Part shown: piece by piece, positions 9,138 to 16,591 of the stretch
How positions within the stretch are numbered: position 1 is the first letter of the stretch
How the letters are laid out: each line of letters begins with the position of its first letter
Assembly: GCF_000218545.1 (NCBI RefSeq)
Contig: NC_015671.1
Location: 1,302,001 to 1,366,000, forward strand
Direction: 5' to 3'
DNA length: 64,000 nt
Origin: Cellulomonas gilvus ATCC 13127
GTDB taxonomy: Bacteria; Actinomycetota; Actinomycetes; Actinomycetales; Cellulomonadaceae
The notes under the pieces: generated by a model
What the model was told of the DNA's origin: nothing
Seen by the model: the letters and a program-made list of their open reading frames with translations, nothing else
Databases searched by the model: none
Made by a program: the position numbers and the translations under genes

Positions 9138-10319
9138 TCAGCCCGGCGGGCGGTCGCCGATCGCGGGCACCCAGGAGCTGCGCTCCAGGACGCGCAGCTC
9201 CACCACGGCGGGACCGTCGGGGTAGAGCTCGTCGTCCTGCCGGATCTTCTCGAACGCCAGGAGGCGTCCGTCCTGCGGGGAGACGATCAGCACCGAGACC
9301 TCGGTGGGACCGCCGTCGACGCGCTGCGAGACGTAGCCGACGGCTTCGCCCTCGCGGCCGAGCCGGTCGGTCACCCGGCCCAGGGCGCTCACGTCGTCGT
9401 CGGCCGCCAGCGCGGTCAGGAATGCCGCGTCGAGGTCGCCGGGCACCACCTCGACCGCGGCGAGCTCGACGAACGCGGCGCCCACGCACGCCACCTCCTC
9501 GGGGCAGGCGTCGCCCGCCTGGGCCAGGACCGTGGAGCGGAGCTCGGCGGCATCGCGTGGCAGGTCGGGGGCGAGCGGCCCGAACGAGCCAGCGGGCAGC
9601 TGGTCGACGAGCCGGTCCGTGGTCGTCTCGTCGGGCAGCACCAGGCGACCGGACGGCTCGAACCCGCCGCCGCGCAGCTCGACGGACCGGTAGGCACCAT
9701 CCGCCTGCAACCACGTCTGCTGCCTGACGGGCTCGATGCGCGCCTCGGTGCCCCCCTGCTCGCCCGTGACGGTCTGGAACCAGTTGACGGACTCGACGTA
9801 CTGGACCGGGCCGGCGGGGACGTCGGTGCGCGCGCCCGCCGCGTCGGCGAGCTCGAGCAGGACGTCCCGTGCGGGCGGCGTGCTCTCCTCGTGCAGGAGG
9901 TCGCCCGGCGACGACTCCTGGAAGTGCAGCATCGGCGGCCGGCTCGCGTACGCGGGCGCGCGGTCGCCGAGCATCGGGCCGACGACGGCGCCGACCGCGG
10001 CCAGGAGGCACGCGGCGACCGAGATCGTCGTCCAGCGGCGCCGCGCCGAGCGCCGCGGGACGAGGTGGCGGACGGTCGCGCGCGCGGGTCCCGCTCCGGC
10101 CGGGGGAGTCGCGGGCGCACCAGGTGCAGCGGACGCGGCGACCTCGCCCGGCCGGCCGGCCGGATCGTGAGCGGCGGAGGACGCGAGGATCGCGGCCAGG
10201 ATCGCGCCGTCGCGCGCGTCGTCGTAGGCGTCGGCGGCGGTGGGCGTCGGGTCGTCGGGGACGGCGCCGAGGAGGGCGCGCAGGGCGAGGACGTCGTCGG
10301 ACGCGTGCTCAGCGGACAT
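9138..10319 (-). CDS. CU044_5270-like membrane protein, possible anti-sigma partner
   Basis: A 393-residue protein. Residues 1-95 are cytoplasmic and Ala-rich, a single membrane helix (TISVAACLLAAVGAVVGPML) lies at about 97-118, and a large extracytoplasmic domain follows. The arrangement matches proteins encoded directly downstream of actinobacterial ECF-type sigma genes and annotated as CU044_5270 family. The start overlaps the sigma-factor stop by 11 bases, indicating coupled translation. No zinc-binding HxxxCxxC anti-sigma motif is visible, so regulation of the sigma factor is inferred from context only. Confidence 0.75.
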   Translation of the reverse strand: MSAEHASDDVLALRALLGAVPDDPTPTAADAYDDARDGAILAAILASSAAHDPAGRPGEVAASAAPGAPATPPAGAGPARATVRHLVPRRSARRRWTTISVAACLLAAVGAVVGPMLGDRAPAYASRPPMLHFQESSPGDLLHEESTPPARDVLLELADAAGARTDVPAGPVQYVESVNWFQTVTGEQGGTEARIEPVRQQTWLQADGAYRSVELRGGGFEPSGRLVLPDETTTDRLVDQLPAGSFGPLAPDLPRDAAELRSTVLAQAGDACPEEVACVGAAFVELAAVEVVPGDLDAAFLTALAADDDVSALGRVTDRLGREGEAVGYVSQRVDGGPTEVSVLIVSPQDGRLLAFEKIRQDDELYPDGPAVVELRVLERSSWVPAIGDRPPG

Positions 10320-10848
10320 CGTCGGCCTCCCCCCGCGTGGTCGTCGCGTCGCCGGACAGGAGGGGCTGCAGCCGTGCCCGGGCCCGCGACAGGCGGGAGG
10401 TCACGGCGCTCACCGAGCACGCGAGGCGCTCGGCGGTCTGCTCGACGGACAGGCCGTCGAGCACGACGCACGTCAGCGCGGCCCGCTCGGCGTCGGGCAG
10501 CCTGCGCAGGACCTCGACCACCGCGTCGGTGGAGTCGACGGTCGCGCTCGCATCGGGTGCGATGCCCGTGCCCGGCTGCGCGGCCCAGCGGTCGGCGCGC
10601 TCGCGCGAGCGCCGCGCGCGCTCGTGCTCCCGGCCGAGCGTGAACCGCGCCACGGTGTACACCCACGCACGGCGGGCGTCGGGCTCGGGCGGGACGGCGT
10701 CCCACCGACGCCACACGACCAGGAACGTGTCCGCGACGACGTCGTCCACCGCGGCCGCGTCGACGTGCCGGCGCGCGAACGCGCGGATCTGCGGCGCCAT
10801 CGTCCGGAACAGGATCTCGAACTGCCTGGCCGGCGGCTCGTCGGTCAC
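10309..10848 (-). CDS. ECF-like RNA polymerase sigma factor (sigma-70 family)
   Basis: A 179-residue protein with two sigma domains. Region 2 spans about residues 10-60 (FEILFRTMAPQIRAFARR, then DDVVADTFLVVWRRWD). Region 4 is at about 120-170 (LPDAERAALTCVVLDGLS and an EQTAERLACSVSAVTSRLSRAR helix-turn-helix). A region-3 domain is absent, as in ECF factors. The GTG at 10848 gives the normal ECF N-terminus; the frame extends further upstream into non-coding-like sequence. It overlaps the downstream membrane protein and sits 50 bases after a secreted I36-like gene, suggesting a signal-responsive module. Confidence 0.9.
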   Translation of the reverse strand: MTDEPPARQFEILFRTMAPQIRAFARRHVDAAAVDDVVADTFLVVWRRWDAVPPEPDARRAWVYTVARFTLGREHERARRSRERADRWAAQPGTGIAPDASATVDSTDAVVEVLRRLPDAERAALTCVVLDGLSVEQTAERLACSVSAVTSRLSRARARLQPLLSGDATTTRGEADDVR

Positions 10849-10898
10849 GGCGAGTCGCGTCCTCTCCGCGGGCTCGGACGCGCCGACCTGCGACGACG

Positions 10899-11297
10899 TC
10901 AACAGCTGGTCGTGACGAGGATACGCATCGACTCGGCGGGCACGTAGGTGGCGGCTCGTGACTCGTACGGGTCCACGCACGTCCACGAGCCCTGCCCGTC
11001 CGGCTCGCTGTACAGACGCGCCGCGAACGGCGTGCGGTTGCGGACGGATCGCGCCACCGCGAGTCCTGTGTCGCGGACCACCGTCGCGTCGGTCTCCGCG
11101 AAGGCCCCGGAGTACCGGGTCCCGGACCAGACGCACATGGTCCCCGCGGAGCACTGCTGGGCGGACGCCGGCCCGACGGCCCCGCCGGCCGAGGGCTCCG
11201 CACCCGCGGCGGGTGCTGCGGCCGCCGCCAGCGCGCACGCCGTCCAGAACGCGGTCTGGGGGCCGCGCCGACGTCGGGGGGCGGTGCTGCTGCGCAT
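10899..11297 (-). CDS. Secreted peptidase-inhibitor I36-like protein
   Basis: A 132-residue protein with a basic N-terminus (MRSSTAPRRRRG), a hydrophobic Ala-rich signal peptide ending near residue 35 and four cysteines in the mature part (CSAGTMC, WTC and a terminal C). The CVWSGTRYSGAF segment and the following residues match the crystallin-like I36 fold of Streptomyces metalloproteinase inhibitors. Whether it inhibits a protease is unknown. It lies 50 bases upstream of the sigma gene on the same strand. A GAGAAT hexamer and a 12-bp direct repeat lie just upstream of the start. Confidence 0.75.
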   Translation of the reverse strand: MRSSTAPRRRRGPQTAFWTACALAAAAAPAAGAEPSAGGAVGPASAQQCSAGTMCVWSGTRYSGAFAETDATVVRDTGLAVARSVRNRTPFAARLYSEPDGQGSWTCVDPYESRAATYVPAESMRILVTTSC

Positions 11298-11321
11298 CGC
11301 GTCCCATTCTCGCGCACATGG

Positions 11322-11345
11322 GTGCAGGTGCACGTGCAGGTGCAC
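11322..11345. repeat. Two perfect 12-bp direct repeats upstream of the I36-like gene
   Basis: GTGCAGGTGCAC occurs twice in tandem, each copy containing the palindrome GTGCAC. The repeats lie 25-48 bases upstream of the start of the - strand I36-like gene, over its likely -35 region, so they may be an activator or sigma recognition site. Confidence 0.55.
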
Positions 11346-11522
11346 ACGGTCCTGCCATTCGCGATCACCTGACCTGCCCGTGCCAGGGGGAGTGTGGGTG
11401 TGAGGCGGGCGCGAGAGGCCCCTTGACTCCCGCGCCCGCCCTCGGTCGGCGTCCCCGCCCCTCCGGCGACGCCCACTGACTGGTACGTGCGCCGAGGGCC
11501 ACGCGAGGTCACGTCCTCCCGA

Positions 11523-11538
11523 TGTGACCTGCGTCACA
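11523..11538. promoter_or_regulatory. CRP/GlxR-type palindrome
   Basis: TGTGA-N6-TCACA is a perfect match to the Crp/GlxR consensus. It overlaps the last codons of the DLH-family gene and lies about 230 bases upstream of the I36-like start. The overlap with coding sequence weakens the case for function. Confidence 0.35.
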
Positions 11539-12121
11539 CTCCGAGACCGGCGAGGAACGCGAGCACGCGGTCCCAGGTCACGCGCGCCTCGACCGGCTGG
11601 TACTCGGCCGGGAGGGAGGCGTCGGTGAACAGGTGGCCGCTGCCGGGGTGGTGCAGCACCTCGGCGCGCCCGCCCGCCGCCTCGACGTCCGCCGCGAGCT
11701 GCTCGGCGAAGCCCTCGTCGCGCCACGGGTCGTCCACCGTCTCGTGGACCAGGACGGGGACGCCGGGCGGCCACGGGGCGCCCAGGTGCTCCACCGGGAT
11801 CGCGCCGCCCAGCAGCACCGCCCCACAGACGTCCTGCGGGCGGGACGTGGCCAGGTGCTCGGCCAGGAGCACGCCGTGCGAGAAGCCCAGCACGGCGAAC
11901 GGTCCGGGTACGGAGCGCGCCTGCTCGACCGTCGCGGCCAGGACGGCGGCGTGGTCGAGTGCCTCGATGCGGGCGACCGCAGCCGTGTAGTCGTCGTCGA
12001 CCGGGACGCCGGTCGGGTGGAGCACGTGCACCACGTGCCCGTGCTCGCGCAGCAGCACGGCGGCGTCGAGCACGCCTTGCCGGAGGCCGAGGACGGACGG
12101 GAGCACCACGACGGTCGTCAT
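11534..12121 (-). CDS. Dienelactone hydrolase family protein
   Basis: A 195-residue alpha/beta hydrolase. It begins TTVVVLPSVLGLRQGVLD, as in DLH proteins. The nucleophile elbow is GFSHG (serine instead of the classic DLH cysteine), the acid is probably in ETVDDPW, and the histidine is in GSGHLF near residue 163. The natural ester or lactone substrate cannot be inferred. The ATG at 12121 is preferred over a start at 12157 because a TACCGT box lies 7 bases upstream of it. Confidence 0.85.
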   Translation of the reverse strand: MTTVVVLPSVLGLRQGVLDAAVLLREHGHVVHVLHPTGVPVDDDYTAAVARIEALDHAAVLAATVEQARSVPGPFAVLGFSHGVLLAEHLATSRPQDVCGAVLLGGAIPVEHLGAPWPPGVPVLVHETVDDPWRDEGFAEQLAADVEAAGGRAEVLHHPGSGHLFTDASLPAEYQPVEARVTWDRVLAFLAGLGV

Positions 12122-12128
12122 GCTGCCG

Positions 12129-12134
12129 ACGGTA
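12129..12134 (-). promoter_or_regulatory. -10 box of a leaderless DLH-gene promoter
   Basis: On the - strand, TACCGT is followed by 7 bases and ATG at 12121. Confidence 0.55.
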
Positions 12135-12339
12135 GGGGTGACCGCCGACGCACGCACCCGCCCGTCGGCAGGGTGGCCCCGCCGCGGTGGCCGGGCAGGA
12201 CCGTGGGGGTGGTTCCTCGGGGCAATCGGGTGACCCGTCCGGACGGCCGCGTGATGTGTCCGGATAGTCCGCTAGCCTCCCTGCGGGCCCGGCCGTTCCA
12301 GACGGTCGGGAGACACGTACCAGACGAAGGAGCGGATGC

Positions 12340-13074
12340 ATGGGTGTGACGACGGGACTCGCGACGGTCGGTACGGGACGCAAGCGCCTGACGGCGCTGC
12401 TGGCGGGCGTGGCGCTGGTCGCGTCGGCCGCGGTGGCCGCGCCCGCGGGCGCGGCTGACGCGCAGCCCGCCGCGGTGACGGCGAGCATCACCATCGCCAG
12501 CGCGGTGTCGAAGAGCGCGACCGGGTGCAAGGACATCGTCTACAAGGTCAACCTGTCCGGGCTGGACCCGAACGAGTACTACTCGCTGAGCTCGAAGATC
12601 GCCTACGGCTCGGCCACGGTGAACGGCTACGCGGCCTCGACGCTCGTGAACGGTGCGAACCGGGTCGAGGCGTTCGTCTGCTCGTCCACGCTCAAGGCCG
12701 GCGCCTACCGCGTCTTCGCCACGATCAAGGCCGGCGGCACGACGGTCGCGACCGCGGCACCCAAGTCGTTCAAGCTCAAGGTCAAGCCCGTGTGGACGAG
12801 CCTGAGCGGCAGCGGGGTCGTCGGCGGCGCCGGGACCATCCGCGGCTCGCTCTCGCCGTCGATCGACGTCTCGGGCAAGGTCGTCAAGGTCTACTTCAAG
12901 AAGGCGGGCGCCTCCACGTACAAGGCGCTGGGCTCGACGCGCGTCAACAGCTCGGGCTCCTTCACCTGGAAGTGGAGCAAGGCGGCCGTGGGCAGCATGT
13001 ACGTCAAGCTCTTCGGCAACACGTACGTGAGCACGGTCAAGTCCCCGACGATGGCGATCAAGCGCACCAGCTGA
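12340..13074 (+). CDS. Secreted protein of unknown function (244 aa)
   Basis: The signal peptide spans about residues 14-40 (RKRLTALLAGVALVASAAVAAPAGA then ADAQP). The mature part of about 205 residues is rich in Ser, Thr, Val and Lys. Its two cysteines (GCKDIVYKV and AFVCSS) probably form a disulphide in a first beta-rich domain. A second beta-rich half ends with SGSFTWKWSKAAVGSMYVKLFGN, resembling bacterial Ig-like or adhesive domains. No catalytic motif is visible. The ATG at 12340 follows a GAAGGA Shine-Dalgarno; another ATG five bases upstream is out of frame. A strong hairpin terminates the gene. An extracellular structural or binding role is likely but unproven. Confidence 0.78.
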   Translation: MGVTTGLATVGTGRKRLTALLAGVALVASAAVAAPAGAADAQPAAVTASITIASAVSKSATGCKDIVYKVNLSGLDPNEYYSLSSKIAYGSATVNGYAASTLVNGANRVEAFVCSSTLKAGAYRVFATIKAGGTTVATAAPKSFKLKVKPVWTSLSGSGVVGGAGTIRGSLSPSIDVSGKVVKVYFKKAGASTYKALGSTRVNSSGSFTWKWSKAAVGSMYVKLFGNTYVSTVKSPTMAIKRTS

Positions 13075-13113
13075 CCGCCGCGCACCCACGCCGGCGGCTC
13101 GTCGGCGTCCTCC

Positions 13114-13150
13114 CAGTGGCTCCGGGCTGCACCTGCGCCCGGAGCCACTG
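13114..13150 (+). terminator. 14-bp perfect hairpin after the secreted-protein gene
   Basis: CAGTGGCTCCGGGC pairs fully with GCCCGGAGCCACTG around a 9-base loop. No T-tract follows. It separates the secreted-protein gene from the ppc promoter. Confidence 0.85.
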
Positions 13151-13231
13151 GCGTACCCGGGCGCGGGTGCGCGTCGTCGGGCCGCGCGCCCACGGCCTGG
13201 ACCACGGTCCCTTGACGAATCGTGCGTGGCC

Positions 13232-13237
13232 TATGTT
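13232..13237 (+). promoter_or_regulatory. -10 box of a leaderless ppc promoter
   Basis: TATGTT is followed by 6 bases and the GTG start at 13244. A TTGACG at 13212-13217 could be a -35, but its 14-base spacing is short. Confidence 0.6.
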
Positions 13238-13243
13238 GAGCGC

Positions 13244-15919
13244 GTGACAGCACCGCTCCTTCCCCGTGACGTCCCGCGAGGCCTGGCCAGCCATGAGGTG
13301 CCGGAGCCCCTGCGCAACGACGTGCGCGTGCTCGGCGAGTTCCTGGGCCGCGTGCTGCGCGAGTCCGTCGGTGACGACCTGCTCGCCGACGTCGAGCGCC
13401 TGCGCGAGCTCGCCATCAAGGCGCACGACGACCCGGAGAGCGACGCGCTGGCGCGTGCGGAGGAGCTCGTCGCGGGCTTCACGCTCACGCGTGCCGAGCA
13501 GGTGGCGCGCGCGTTCACGTGCTACTTCCACCTGGCCAACACGGCCGAGGAGTACCACCGGGTGCGCGTGCTGCGCGAGCGTGAGGCGCATGCCGACCCG
13601 CACGCGCTCACGCCCGACGACTCGCTGCCGGCCGCGCTGGCCCAGCTCTCCGACGAGGTCGGGCCCGACGAGGCACGGCGTCGGCTGCAGGAGGCCGAGT
13701 TCCGCCCGGTGCTGACCGCCCACCCGACCGAGGCGCGACGGCGTGCGGTGTCCCGCTCGATCCGCCGCATCGCCGAGCTGGTGGCCGAGCGCGACGTCCG
13801 TTCGGTGGGGGGCATGTCGCTCGCGGAGAACGACCGTCGCCTGCTGGCGGAGATCGACACGCTGTGGCGCACGGCGCCGCTGCGCCAGGCCAAGCCCAGC
13901 GTGCTCGACGAGGTCCGCACGGTCCTGTCGGTGTTCGAGTCGACGCTCGCGGACGTGCTGCCGGCCGTCTACCGCCGCCTGGACGACTGGATCCTCGACG
14001 GCGAGGCCGGCACGACGCCGCCCGTGGTGCGCCCCTTCGCACGCCTGGGCTCGTGGATCGGCGGCGACCGCGACGGCAACCCCAACGTCACGGCCGAGGT
14101 CACGCGCGCCGCCGCGCAGCTCGCGTCCGAGCAGGTGCTCGTGGCGCTCGAGCAGTCGGCGCGTCGCACGGCGGCGGGCCTGACGCTCGACGCGACCGGC
14201 ACGCCGCCGTCGTCCGAGCTCAACGCGCTGTGGCAGCGCCAGCGCTCGCTCTCCGAGGAGATCGCGAGCCGCGTCGCGGCCGACTCGCCCAACGAGCCGC
14301 ACCGGCGCGAGCTGCTGTTCGTCGTCGAGCGGCTCGGGGCGACCCGCGGCCGGAACGCGGACCTGGCGTACGGCTCGTCGGCCGAGCTCGAGGCCGACCT
14401 GCTGGTGGTGCAGCGCTCGCTCGTCGCGGGCGGCGCCACGCGCCAGGCGTTCGGCGACCTGCAGCGCCTGCTGTGGCAGGTGCAGACGTTCGGCTTCCAC
14501 CTGGCCGAGCTCGAGCTGCGGCAGCACTCGCAGGTGCACGAGGGTGCGCTCGCGGACATCGAGGCGCACGGCATCGACGGCGAGCTCGAGCCGCGCACGG
14601 TCGAGGTGCTGGACACGTTCCGCACCATCGGCACGATCCAGAAGCGTTTCGGGCCCGAGGCGGCGCGGCGCTACATCGTGTCGTTCACGCAGTCGGCCGA
14701 GCACCTCGCGGCGGTGTACCGCCTCGCGGAGCTCGCGTACGGCGGGCCGGAGAACGTGCCGGTGATCGACGCGATCCCGCTGTTCGAGACGTTCGCCGAC
14801 CTCGAGGCCAGCGTCGACATCCTGCAGGGCGCGCTCGAGCTCCCGCAGGTGCGCAAGCGGCTCGCGGAGAACGGCCGGCGCGTCGAGGTCATGCTCGGCT
14901 ACTCGGACTCGTCGAAGGACGTCGGCCCGGTCTCGGCCACGCTCGCGCTCGACGACGCGCAGCGCCGGATCACGGCGTGGGCCCGCGAGAACGACATCGT
15001 CCTGACGCTGTTCCACGGCCGCGGCGGCGCGCTGGGCCGCGGGGGCGGCCCCGCCAACCGTGCGGTGCTCGCGCAGCCGCCGGGCTCGGTGGACGGCCGG
15101 TTCAAGCTGACCGAGCAGGGCGAGGTGATCTTCGCGCGGTACGGCGACGCGCACATCGCGGCGCGGCACATCGAGCAGGTGGTCGCCGCGACGCTGCTCG
15201 CGGGTGCGCCGAGCGTCGAGAAGCGCAACGCGGACGCGGCCGAGCGGTTCGCGGGCCTCGCCGCACGTCTCGACGAGGCGTCGCGCACGCACTTCCACGC
15301 GCTGGTCCGGGCCGACGGGTTCCCGCAGTGGTTCTCGGCCGTGACGCCGCTCGAGGAGATCGGCCTGCTGCCGATCGGCTCGCGCCCTGCGCGCCGCGGC
15401 CTGTCCGTCTCGAGCCTGGACGACCTGCGGGCGATCCCGTGGGTGTTCTCCTGGTCGCAGGCGCGCATCAACCTCGCCGGCTGGTACGGGCTGGGCACCG
15501 CGCTCGAGCAGGTCGACGACCTGGCCGAGCTGCGTGCGGCGTACGCGCAGTGGCCGCTGTTCGGCACGATGATCGACAACGTCGAGATGTCGCTGGCCAA
15601 GACGGACGAGCGGATCGCCGCGCGGTACCTGGAGCTGGGGGACCGCGACGACCTGGCCCGCGCCGTGCTGGACGAGATGGCGCGCACGCGGCGGTGGGTG
15701 CTGGCGATCACCGAGTCCGACGCGATGCTCTCGCGGCGGCGGATCCTGGGCCGCGCCGTGCAGCTGCGCAGCCCGTACGTGGACGCGTTGTCGCTCCTGC
15801 AGCTGCGCGCGCTGCGGGGCCTGCGCACGGGCGACGCGGTCGAGCACGCCGACGACCTGCGCCGCCTCCTGCTGCTCACCGTCAACGGCGTGGCCGCGGG
15901 CGTCCAGAACACCGGCTGA
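13244..15919 (+). CDS. ppc: Phosphoenolpyruvate carboxylase
   Basis: Carboxylates PEP with bicarbonate to oxaloacetate, an anaplerotic step. The 891-residue protein has the usual bacterial length and hallmarks: the catalytic-histidine motif LTAHPTEARRR (near 13713), SWIGGDRDGNP, GYSDSSKDVG (near 14900), FHGRGGALGRGGGP, and the C-terminal VNGVAAGVQNTG, ending at the conserved glycine. The GTG at 13244 is chosen for its -10 box over an upstream in-frame start. With the partial ppdK at the right end, the window encodes two enzymes of the PEP node, though far apart. Confidence 0.97.
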   Translation: MTAPLLPRDVPRGLASHEVPEPLRNDVRVLGEFLGRVLRESVGDDLLADVERLRELAIKAHDDPESDALARAEELVAGFTLTRAEQVARAFTCYFHLANTAEEYHRVRVLREREAHADPHALTPDDSLPAALAQLSDEVGPDEARRRLQEAEFRPVLTAHPTEARRRAVSRSIRRIAELVAERDVRSVGGMSLAENDRRLLAEIDTLWRTAPLRQAKPSVLDEVRTVLSVFESTLADVLPAVYRRLDDWILDGEAGTTPPVVRPFARLGSWIGGDRDGNPNVTAEVTRAAAQLASEQVLVALEQSARRTAAGLTLDATGTPPSSELNALWQRQRSLSEEIASRVAADSPNEPHRRELLFVVERLGATRGRNADLAYGSSAELEADLLVVQRSLVAGGATRQAFGDLQRLLWQVQTFGFHLAELELRQHSQVHEGALADIEAHGIDGELEPRTVEVLDTFRTIGTIQKRFGPEAARRYIVSFTQSAEHLAAVYRLAELAYGGPENVPVIDAIPLFETFADLEASVDILQGALELPQVRKRLAENGRRVEVMLGYSDSSKDVGPVSATLALDDAQRRITAWARENDIVLTLFHGRGGALGRGGGPANRAVLAQPPGSVDGRFKLTEQGEVIFARYGDAHIAARHIEQVVAATLLAGAPSVEKRNADAAERFAGLAARLDEASRTHFHALVRADGFPQWFSAVTPLEEIGLLPIGSRPARRGLSVSSLDDLRAIPWVFSWSQARINLAGWYGLGTALEQVDDLAELRAAYAQWPLFGTMIDNVEMSLAKTDERIAARYLELGDRDDLARAVLDEMARTRRWVLAITESDAMLSRRRILGRAVQLRSPYVDALSLLQLRALRGLRTGDAVEHADDLRRLLLLTVNGVAAGVQNTG

Positions 15920-15926
15920 CGCCGCG

Positions 15927-15955
15927 CGCGGGCCACGGGCGAGCCGTGGCCCGCG
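15927..15955. terminator. Bidirectional hairpin between ppc and the NUDIX gene
   Basis: CGCGGGCCACGG pairs with CCGTGGCCCGCG around a 5-base loop. It exactly fills the gap between convergent genes and can serve both. Confidence 0.75.
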
Positions 15956-16438
15956 TCAGGCGGGCAGCGACAGGACGGCGGGCAGCGGGTCGCCCGCCGC
16001 GAGCGCGTCCAGCACGAGCCGCTCGTGCGGGACGACGTCGGGCAGTGCGCGCAGCGGGAACCACCGCATGTCCGCGTTCTTGTCGGGCTCGCGCCGCGTC
16101 GGCTCGCCCTGCCAGCGGCGCGCGACGAAGAACGCGTCCAGCCGCTGCTCGACCGCGGGCCCCGTGCGCTCGAACCGGTGCAGCGCCGTCAGCGGCTCCA
16201 GGTCGGCGACGTCGAGCACGACCCCGGCCTCCTCGAGCGCCTCGCGTGCCGCCGCCTCGTGGACGGACTCGCCCGGGTCCACGTGGCCTGCGAGCAGCGC
16301 CCACCGCCCGTCCATGTACCCGGTGCCCTCCCGCAGCTGGAGCAGCACCTCGTCGTCGCGCAGCAGCACGACGTAGGACGCGGCCACCAGCAGCGTGCGG
16401 TGGCCCAGATGGTCGTCGGTCCGGTAGCGCTCGGTCAC
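15956..16438 (-). CDS. NUDIX hydrolase
   Basis: A 160-residue NUDIX-fold pyrophosphohydrolase. The NUDIX box GHVDPGESVHEAAAREALEE followed by AGVVL lies at about residues 49-73 and contains the metal-binding REALEE segment. The substrate (a nucleoside diphosphate derivative, or a decapping or sanitising role) cannot be told from sequence. The GTG at 16438 is preferred to an upstream ATG at 16519 because a CAGACT box lies 6 bases upstream and the residues before it look non-coding. Confidence 0.9.
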   Translation of the reverse strand: MTERYRTDDHLGHRTLLVAASYVVLLRDDEVLLQLREGTGYMDGRWALLAGHVDPGESVHEAAAREALEEAGVVLDVADLEPLTALHRFERTGPAVEQRLDAFFVARRWQGEPTRREPDKNADMRWFPLRALPDVVPHERLVLDALAAGDPLPAVLSLPA

Positions 16439-16444
16439 GCGACG

Positions 16445-16450
16445 AGTCTG
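16445..16450 (-). promoter_or_regulatory. -10 box of a leaderless NUDIX promoter
   Basis: On the - strand, CAGACT is followed by 6 bases and the GTG start at 16438. Confidence 0.45.
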
Positions 16451-16505
16451 CCCGGTGCGCCGTGACCGAACCGATGCGGCGATGTTACTCACCGGTAAGA
16501 CGGTG

Positions 16506-16519
16506 GTGATCCGCGTCAC
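16506..16519. promoter_or_regulatory. CRP/GlxR-like site before the ABC importer operon
   Basis: GTGA-N6-TCAC lies 73-86 bases upstream of the substrate-binding-protein start and 7 bases before an extended -10 (TGCTACACA, 16527-16535). Crp-family control of a nutrient importer is plausible. The overlapping palindrome CACACGTGTG (16519-16528) may be a second operator. Confidence 0.45.
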
Positions 16520-16526
16520 ACACGTG

Positions 16527-16535
16527 TGCTACACA
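16527..16535 (+). promoter_or_regulatory. Extended -10 promoter of the ABC importer operon
   Basis: TGCTACACA matches TG-N-TANNNT weakly at the last base. It lies about 57 bases upstream of the first ATG, and the leader carries a GAAGAGG ribosome-binding site. Confidence 0.4.
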
Positions 16536-16591
16536 GGCCCCCATCACGTTCCCGGTCGGACTCCAGCCGACCCCCACGGAAGAGGTGACGG

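Noticed and set aside
11523..11538. Strong claim of Crp/GlxR control of the I36-like gene
   Set aside because: The perfect palindrome overlaps the 3' end of the DLH coding region and is more than 200 bases from the start, so I list the site at low confidence only.
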